From Terfezia claveryi (taxonomy: Eukaryota > Ascomycota > Pezizomycetes > Pezizales > Pezizaceae), in assembly GCA_015179025.1 (NCBI GenBank), contig WHUX01000665.1, positions 1 through 14,559 on the forward strand: DNA of 14,559 bases. Reading direction: 5' to 3'. Position 1 is the first letter of the stretch, and each line of letters begins with the position of its first letter. Below are positions 9,461-14,559 of the stretch, in pieces. The notes beneath the pieces are model-generated. The model saw only the letters and a list, made by a program, of their open reading frames with translations, was not told the origin of the DNA and searched no databases. The position numbers were made by a program, and so were the translations under genes.

Positions 9461-10094
9461 TTGCTGGCCACCGGCATCTTCTGCAGAGCTTATCACGCCG
9501 AGTGCATGCTTGGCACACTTTCCTATCTCTCCTACCACCCCCACTGTGTAAAGATCAAGATACCCTGCTTATGCGACGAATGGAAGAGGAGCTCTTGTTG
9601 TTCAAAAACACATATGGGACAATTGGGGTCTCGAAGAGATGTTGTCCAGTGTGTACAAAGCTGCTTTCTCTTCTGTCTAAGCACAGCCAGGGGCAGATTC
9701 AGGCGATGATGGGTGGTCTGGTAATCAGGGCATGCCAGTTTTACACCAGCCAGAGCTAAAAGTCTTGAATTCTCATGGGAATATATACCCCATTGCCCTT
9801 CCGCCGTTTTTGCCCAAGGAGGTAGCTGAGGAATTAGTTAAGTGGTTGGAAGGCTTGTTGAAGCGCGCAGTGGAGAAGGTTGTCAAGAGGGAGAGGAAGG
9901 AGAGTAGTGGGAGTGCGGATTCGAAGGGGCAGAGCCCGGAGCCTGAGGGGTCAGGACGTGAGGAGTTGCCAGATATAAGAGTTGCGCCGAAGGGTAATAC
10001 AGCTGCTGGAGGGCGTCCATGGTGGCATTGGACGGCTCAGGAGGTGGCAGAGGCAGCGGCTGCGGAGGAGGCCGAGTGGGCGGCAGAGAAGTAG
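9461..10094 (+). pseudogene. Broken gene resembling fungal OTT_1508-like deaminases
   Basis: Three frames together resemble the fungal OTT_1508-like deaminase family, members of the cytidine-deaminase fold. Frame one carries YHAECML (His-Ala-Glu at 9494-9502). Frame two carries IGVSKRCCPVC (the C-x2-C pair at 9643-9654). Frame three, from about 9700 to the stop at 10094, carries SHGNIYPIALPPFLPKEV and then a long charged, Ala/Glu-rich low-complexity tail. HAE plus PCxxC-type cysteines are the zinc-binding and catalytic motifs of this fold. The frames change near 9545 and near 9700 without convincing introns, so I call it a pseudogene. The N-terminal part of the family is not recognisable. The family match is from memory of its motifs, not a search. 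Confidence 0.5.
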
Positions 10095-10850
10095 CAAAAC
10101 CGGTGACGGGATGGATACGGGGGCGGTGTTTTGTTTGTAAGATTACGAGGTTATACGAGCGAGGAATTGTGAAGAGAATAGGTTGAATGTATTCAAAGTA
10201 CTGATAACGGAGCTATCTTAGGTATCGCTATAGTCTTAATGCTACGGTCCTAGTGCTCTTATCGAAAAGAGATGTTTCCTGCGTACTTTCCGACTCTTTT
10301 ATCCTTCGCGGTCTTTTCCCAATTGCCAAAAAACGGAACCCCGGTTTTTCTTCTTGCATTCCCAATTGCCTTCTTTTGGTCGCTTACTCCCGTGACCCTT
10401 CATAGGTACAAGCGAGAGTTATTCACAACATTGTTGTGTGCTTGCCCCTTTTTACACCATTTTCTTTTTACCCCTCAGGGGGTAGAGAACTTCGAAGGAC
10501 CTGATTTTAAATTGCTCTCGGAGCTGGGATGCTTACTAAATTCTAATTGGGACGTAACCTACAAGAGAAGGGTCGGTGGAGATGATATGGGTCAGGCCGT
10601 TGCTTCTTCCATTGGCTTTAGTTTTTTTATTTTTATGTGTAGTACCTACACGTATATATGTATCTCGTCTCGGCATAGCGGGTCTCGAGCACCAAAAAAG
10701 GCAATTATGGACAAACTACCTACTTGGAAGTGGAGCATCAATTGAGGGTGTCCCTTTTGTACTGTGTACGTAGGGAGATAGACTCTATGGTCTTGTTTTG
10801 TTAACCCAGAACCCGCACGGGCTAGAGACCCGCCCACAAGGCCGGTGCCC
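10095..10850. other. Intergenic stretch, no supported gene
   Basis: About 750 bases. One ATG frame of 157 codons (10272-10745) has two hydrophobic stretches but no motif and an atypical composition, so I do not call it a gene. The end of the stretch (10805-10850) already shows sequence like the following repeat array, such as GCACGGGCTAGAGA compared with ACACGGGCTGAGA inside the array. Confidence 0.5.
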
Positions 10851-11000
10851 TGCCCCTCGGGAGGGCATCTCAACATGTGTGGGTTACCCTATGGAGAGAA
10901 GCTATATCCACACGGGCTGAGATGCCCTTACGGGGAGGAATTATGTCCACACGGGATGCGATGCCCCTACGGAGACAAATCATGCCCAAGAGGACTTTGC
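10851..11000 (+). repeat. 39-bp tandem repeat encoding a Cys-Pro-Tyr-Gly peptide motif
   Basis: Three 39-base units lie at 10884-10922, 10923-10961 and 10962-11000, preceded by a degenerate 33-base unit at 10851-10883. In one plus-strand frame, open from an internal ATG-like start at 10845 to 11030, the units read LPYGEKLYPHGLR, CPYGEELCPHGMR and CPYGDKSCPRGLC. The unit length is a multiple of three, and several differences between units are synonymous in this frame (the Pro, Tyr and Gly codons), which hints at past protein-level selection. No larger protein surrounds it. It may be a remnant of a Cys-rich repeat protein, or chance in a minisatellite. Confidence 0.7.
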
Positions 11001-11008
11001 GTCCATAT

Positions 11009-11043
11009 TAGTCTCATGCCAAGACCCTGAGCATACGAGCGTA
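11009..11043 (+). mobile_element. Mini-element copy 1 (35 bp) with 9-bp target-site duplication
   Basis: The element runs from TAGTCTCATGCCAAGACCC to CGAGCGTA. It is flanked immediately on both sides by the perfect 9-bp direct repeat CGTCCATAT (11000-11008 and 11044-11052). Its first 19 bases are identical to copy 2 on the opposite strand and differ by one base from copy 3. The 8 bases before the terminal CGAGCGTA differ from those copies and are 2 bases fewer. The ends TAGTCTC and GAGCGTA form an imperfect inverted repeat (5 of 7). It lies at the very edge of the 39-bp repeat array. Confidence 0.78.
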
Positions 11044-11179
11044 CGTCCATATACCCAAAATCCACTATTGGAATGGATTCCAAGATTTGTCACCCAGTTC
11101 CATACGGCACCCAAGGGGCTTCGCGACCACAGATAATTGCAACATGCTAGGCCTAAGAAAGCAGTGACTACGCTAGTAG

Positions 11180-11242
11180 GTTTAGTGCCAATTTACTGCG
11201 GTGGGAGACCCCGCGATAAAGTCTCCCATCGCAGCACTAAAC
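11180..11242. repeat. Imperfect two-part hairpin
   Basis: TGCGGTGGGAGAC at 11197-11209 pairs with GTCTCCCATCGCA at 11221-11233 with one mismatch (a G-U pair in RNA) around an 11-base loop. Outside it, GTTTAGTGC at 11180-11188 pairs perfectly with GCACTAAAC at 11234-11242. The left side has an extra 8 bases between the two stems, in which TTTACTGC resembles the neighbouring TTTAGTGC, as if duplicated. No flanking direct repeat marks it as an insertion. It could fold as a structured RNA or simply be a decayed inverted repeat. Confidence 0.75.
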
Positions 11243-11757
11243 AGGCAATCTGCAATTATTTTCCCTGGCATTGCTTGGTTACCTTTTTGGGAAGTCACAC
11301 TAGTGAGTCCCGATTTGGCCCCTACCATTTCTGGTCTGGCAGACTACCATTTAGGAATCGTGCTACTCCTCCTCTTTTGGCACACCACGCCAGATTCTAC
11401 ACCACCACACTAGTACTCTGTACACCACACCAGGACCTTTTGTTTTTTTATATACTCAGTACAGAGATGCGGTCCCGAGGTAGTGCCATATTCTCGGCTA
11501 TACCAGCTTTGAACGGCTTGGTTTATCTCGACATGTCCTAGGATATGAGACATGATTTGTTTTTCCAGGCCCTCAGGATCAAAAACTAGTCTATATATTG
11601 TACGGTATTCCCCCTCGTCAGAAAAATTTTAGATTGCATTGTGTGCACACAACTCTATAGACGCTGTCATTCTATGATAGAGAAGTACATAGTGCTCTAA
11701 AGAATTCGTTGCTAGCGTGCATTACCACATACGCGAGAGCTTTACGCAGTTAGGTAA
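11243..11757. other. Intergenic stretch, no supported gene
   Basis: About 515 bases in which I see no gene or RNA. A plus-strand open frame covering 11137-11541 crosses the preceding hairpin and has no motif. Small palindromes occur, for example TCCTAGGA near 11536 and GTGTGCACAC near 11641, without an evident role. Confidence 0.5.
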
Positions 11758-11766
11758 AGTAGCAGC

Positions 11767-11803
11767 TACGCTCGGAGTAGGGCCGGGTCTTGGCATGAGA
11801 CTA
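11767..11803 (-). mobile_element. Mini-element copy 2 (36-37 bp), reverse orientation, with 8-9 bp target-site duplication
   Basis: This copy is the reverse complement of the same sequence, running from TACGCTCGG to CATGAGACTA on the plus strand. GTAGCAGC abuts it on both sides (11759-11766 and 11804-11811). The match extends to AGTAGCAGCT if one terminal base of the element is shared on each side, so the duplication is 8 or 9 bp and the element 37 or 36 bp. Over its length it differs from copy 3 at two positions. Confidence 0.78.
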
Positions 11804-11862
11804 GTAGCAGCTTGGCTTGTTTGCTTAGGACGAAGAGAGCTTACCTAAGTAAGTCATCACAG

Positions 11863-11899
11863 TAGTCTCATACCAAGACCCGGCCCTCCTCCGAGCGTA
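11863..11899 (+). mobile_element. Mini-element copy 3 (37 bp) with 9-bp target-site duplication
   Basis: The element runs from TAGTCTCATACCAAGACCC to CCGAGCGTA and is bracketed exactly by TCATCACAG at 11854-11862 and 11900-11908. It is 59 bases from copy 2 and inverted relative to it, so together they form a long inverted repeat with 37-base arms and two mismatches. Its end is 118 bases upstream of the ATG of the following gene. Confidence 0.8.
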
Positions 11900-11908
11900 T
11901 CATCACAG

Positions 11909-12017
11909 CTTGGTTAAGTACAACCGAAAGCTATCTTCTACTTACTGTCACTCCCATCTCCCCACTCCACATTCTTCTTTCCCCGCCAAACGCAAAAGCC
12001 ATAGAAAATTGCCCAGA
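11909..12017 (+). promoter_or_regulatory. Pyrimidine-rich proximal promoter/leader of the CR gene
   Basis: Between the last mini-element and the ATG at 12018 the plus strand is strongly C/T-rich (about 11950-11995). Such CT-rich tracts before the start are common around transcription starts of fungal genes. No clear TATA box is seen here. The transcription start is not determinable from the sequence. Confidence 0.35.
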
Positions 12018-14448
12018 ATGTCCTCCAGCAGCAAGCGCAAAGCAGGGGAACCCCCTGGGGACCCCTCCGCGGCGAACCCCAGGACGTTCCTCCCGGTGAA
12101 TTGCATTCCAGCAGATTCAACCCCAGTAAACCTCACCACCAGCGCCTCTCACACTCTTGACGTGCCCACTGCCACCATCCCACCCGAGCTTAATCAACTC
12201 AATCCCTGGAAGTGGAAACGGGGGGATGTAAAAAAATATCTCGAAGCAAACAAGGAAGAATATGACCTTGAGGATGAAGATATCACTCGGCTCTACGAAG
12301 AAAGGGTCTCTGGTCTTGTACTCCTGCTACTGACTAAGAACGAGCTTACAACAACTTATGGGTTGCATCGGGGTGCAGCAGGCACTATCGAGCTTCTCAG
12401 CAACGCGTTAACACAACCACAAGGTATGTCAACTCCAACTACCTTTGCATATCTACAGATTACTGACATTCACTTCATAGCATCTCTCCTTGTTAGTAAG
12501 CGAACTGCATTTAATGCCTTTCCCGAAGGATTCGAACCACAAGGTACACCTGCCACCGGTAAGCAACACTTACTTTGTTTCTAACTACAATACTTGAGGA
12601 TTTCATGCTATAATATCAATATCACCAGCTCGCCTTTTTTTTCTTTTTTATTTGCCATTATCTAGGATCTCTTCATACTGACGTCAGAATGTTTATGCTA
12701 ATCTCTTCCTTCAATTATTTCATTAGAAAACCAGGATAAAGTGCCATATACGCCAAGACATGGTATGATTATTTCAACATCTATTTAAACTCTCATTTAC
12801 CATACAATCAATTTCTTATGCTAATAATTTTTTTTTTTTTCAAGGCGCGGAGGGTGGAAATCAACGTCCATGCAAAATTCCACACCTAAACAAGGATAAT
12901 AGAGCTTACCTTTGCTGGAGGTGGTGGCAATCTGTGCGCGACCTTAGGTTTGGAGATACTAGTATAATCACATTCCCTGTGAACATACTGGGTTGTGATG
13001 ATTTTGGGTCGGTGATATTGGTGAGGGATTCTTACAAGTACCTCTATAATAAGATTATCTGGAACCAGTTTTGCAATACTGGATATTTCGGTCATGCTGA
13101 CTCCAATACCACTGACTCCAATACCGCTGACTCCAATATCGCTGACTCTGTACCCGTACGCACTGCAATCACGGGCTCACATATCATAAACGGTACACCG
13201 GGCATTGGAAAATCGTTCTTTGGAATTTATCTCATATGTCGTTACGCACACGAATTTCCACATAGTAACATCGAGTGGGAAAACGACTCTCTACGAGTAA
13301 TTTTCCTTGCAGATGGTGGCATCCAATATCGGCTATCTGGCTACAGCATCATTTCCATAGAACAGCATGGCGAGGGGGATTATATAAACTACTTCATGGA
13401 TGGAGCGTTTTACATTGCAGATGCCATACAGCCCACAGCGGGTCAGTTCAGGCCCTTTGTGCTAGTGACCTCTCCACAAGCGGCACGCTACAAGGAGTTG
13501 GCAAAGAAACCTAGTGTCAAGATGTTGGGTATGCCCACTTGGGATCATGTGGAGTTGGAAGAGTTACGGAAGTTGCGATTTTCTTCAGTCACTCAAGCAG
13601 ACCTTCAGAAATATTTTGACAAATGGGGCGGAGTCCCACGATCAGTCTTGGAGAGAACAGACAGCATATATCAGCAAGACTTGGAAGATATCTGCTCGAC
13701 CGTGGATATTGATATGTGCATGAGGTTCATTGGGACATTGCGCTATAATTCTACAGCTGTCAGCGGGACTGTGTTACATATGAGTGTAACGTGCGAGGGA
13801 CTTTATGCGGACCGCCGAGTCAGATTCGCTTCTCTTTATATCGAAAACATGGTCATCTCAACCTATGAAAAGGGTAAGAAAGAAGATATCATTAAGTATA
13901 TCAGGGAGACCGAACAGAATAACGAACTTTCGTCAATGAGGGGATTTATCTTCGAGGCTGTGGCACATCGTATACTTAGGGGGGGGGGGGTGTTTGAGGT
14001 TTGTATTACCGGGTTCATAGTATACGGATTTCATATTGATGTGCTGTTAGATTCGACGCCTGGGCATCCGATCAAGGAGAAATTGCCGCTTCCTGCGACT
14101 ACACTGCAGATCTCCGCACGATTGGGCGAGATTAAGCCTGCCTTTTATTGCAGACCACACAGCAAAACATTTGAGTCTATTGATGCACTTCACATGGCCA
14201 CGGAGATTACGATGAGTTATTCAAATGACGGTTGGAAAACAGCATGGTATAAAGGTGAATGGTTTAGAGAATATCAAAGCCAAGTGACAAAGAAAGTTCG
14301 TTTATACTTTGTTATTCCCAACGATGCATATCCTAATTTTATCAACCCACAAATTACCTCAATTTGCAAGGACAAAGCATCAAAAATCCCCAAATGGATA
14401 AATGATGTGGAACAGTGGGCGTTGAGATTGGATTATACGACTTTTTGA
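12018..14448 (+). CDS. Crinkler/RHS-type (CR) protein: SAM-like domain, P-loop NTPase, C-terminal nuclease-like domain
   Basis: My model has exons 12018-12423, 12481-12558, 12727-12762 and 12845-14448, giving 2,124 coding bases and 707 residues. The ATG at 12018 is the first in frame. Residues 1-60 are Ser/Pro/Thr-rich. About 63-131 form a SAM-like helical domain (NPWKWKRGDVKKYL, EERVSGLVLLLLTKNEL), known as an N-terminal domain in fungal CR proteins. From about 185 follows a WRWW motif, then a P-loop NTPase with Walker A GTPGIGKS at 290-297 and the family motif WGGVPRSVLE from 434. A C-terminal nuclease-like domain has GFIFE (Glu544), a GGG-V-F motif and RPHSKTFESIDAL. In this family such NTPase-nuclease proteins act as secreted or nuclear effectors, or in conflict with other DNA. 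No signal peptide is seen. The gene seems intact; the second intron is the least certain part. Confidence 0.78.
12424..12480 (+). other. Intron 1 of the CR gene (57 bp)
   Basis: It starts GTATGT, has a TTACTGAC branch-point-like sequence about 20 bases before its end, and ends CATAG. It is a multiple of three with no stop, so retention would keep the frame; splicing is inferred from the strong signals. Confidence 0.75.
12559..12726 (+). other. Intron 2 of the CR gene (168 bp), boundaries tentative
   Basis: It starts GTAAGC and ends ATTTCATTAG with TGCTAAT upstream. This pairing keeps the reading frame into the next exon. An alternative donor 15 bases upstream (GTACAC, 12544) also keeps frame. 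Internal AG sites such as TATCTAG at 12665 would not give a continuous frame with the exons I see. Confidence 0.5.
12763..12844 (+). other. Intron 3 of the CR gene (82 bp)
   Basis: It starts GTATGA, has ATGCTAATAA as a branch-point-like sequence, a T-run before the end, and the acceptor CAAG. It separates a 36-base exon from the long last exon, and the joined frame is open. Confidence 0.75.
13096..13155 (+). repeat. 15-bp coding tandem repeat, four units, in the CR gene
   Basis: Units GCTGACTCCAATACC and close variants lie at 13096, 13111, 13126 and 13141; the fourth is degenerate. They encode repeats of Ala/Thr-Asp-Ser-Asn-Thr/Ile just before the Walker A region. The period keeps frame, so copy-number change would lengthen or shorten a linker without breaking the protein. 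Confidence 0.92.
13979..13990 (+). repeat. G12 homopolymer inside the CR gene
   Basis: Twelve consecutive G encode the end of Arg552 and Gly553-Gly555 and the start of Val556, at the family's glycine motif within the C-terminal nuclease-like domain. The frame is open through it as written. A one-base change would remove the last 150 or so residues. Confidence 0.95.
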
Positions 14449-14559
14449 TAATTCTTTTTTTTTTTTTTTTTTTATTACGAGAGCATTATGGGGGGTTATA
14501 TTTTTCAAAATGTTAGGGTATAGGTCTGGTTGGCACAACCCCCCCGAGAACGGGGGTTA
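14449..14559. other. Downstream region of the CR gene
   Basis: After the TGA, followed at once by TAA, there is a T-run of about 20 bases (14454-14473). A further G6 run and a short inverted repeat AACCCCC...GGGGGTT lie near the window end. I see no further gene. A 3' untranslated region is likely but no polyadenylation site can be fixed. Confidence 0.4.

Noticed and set aside
10272..10745. 157-codon ATG frame with two hydrophobic stretches
   Set aside because: No recognisable domain and unusual composition; the frame is not supported by neighbouring signals.
11137..11541. 134-codon plus-strand frame
   Set aside because: It runs through the hairpin at 11180-11242, has no motifs and looks non-coding.
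12528..12538. GGTTCGAATCC on the minus strand, a perfect tRNA/SINE B-box consensus
   Set aside because: The bases around it do not form a T-arm stem, no A box or acceptor stem is visible, and it lies in exon 2 of the CR gene.
14508..14559. TTAGGG and CCCCC/GGGGG motifs suggesting a telomere
   Set aside because: Only one TTAGGG copy is present, with no tandem array.

Overview
The window looks like nuclear DNA of a filamentous fungus, probably an ascomycete of the Pezizomycotina type. The reasons are short GT-AG introns with CTAAT/ACTGAC-type branch points, a Tad1-type LINE, and remnants of a deaminase-like family and an intact Crinkler/RHS-type gene of kinds known from fungi. The species cannot be named from sequence alone. 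Nothing here is bacterial: there are no operons and no ribosome binding sites.

Layout. Positions 1 to about 6,200 (minus strand, 3' end cut by the left window edge) are one degenerate non-LTR retrotransposon. ORF1 (gag-like: unknown N-terminal region, acidic/Gly-Gln-rich region, coiled coil, C-terminal region with a CCHC knuckle) lies upstream of ORF2 (AP-type endonuclease, reverse transcriptase, RNase H, C-terminal Cys/His finger). It carries several frameshifts, two in-frame TAG codons and a 76-bp tandem duplication, but most catalytic motifs remain legible. From 6,200 to 7,560 there is no convincing gene, but there is a 10-bp hairpin and a strict four-copy 34-bp tandem repeat. A broken hypothetical gene follows (7,573-8,500), then a broken gene that resembles the fungal OTT_1508-like deaminase family (about 9,461-10,094).

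The stretch 10,095-12,017 is non-coding and rich in repeats. It holds a 39-bp repeat array whose translation is a regular Cys-Pro-Tyr-Gly peptide, an imperfect hairpin, and three copies of a very short (35-37 bp) sequence. Each copy is bracketed exactly by its own perfect 8-9 bp direct repeat, as expected of a mobile element with target-site duplications. I regard this as the most interesting observation in the window. Two copies lie head to head just upstream of the last gene.

The last gene (12,018-14,448, plus strand, four exons in my model, 707 aa) is the only apparently intact protein gene. It has a SAM-like N-terminal domain, a P-loop NTPase and a C-terminal nuclease-like domain, the architecture of eukaryotic Crinkler/RHS-type (CR) proteins. 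A G12 tract lies in its nuclease-like domain. Overall the window is a transposon-rich accessory region holding decaying genes and one intact CR gene.
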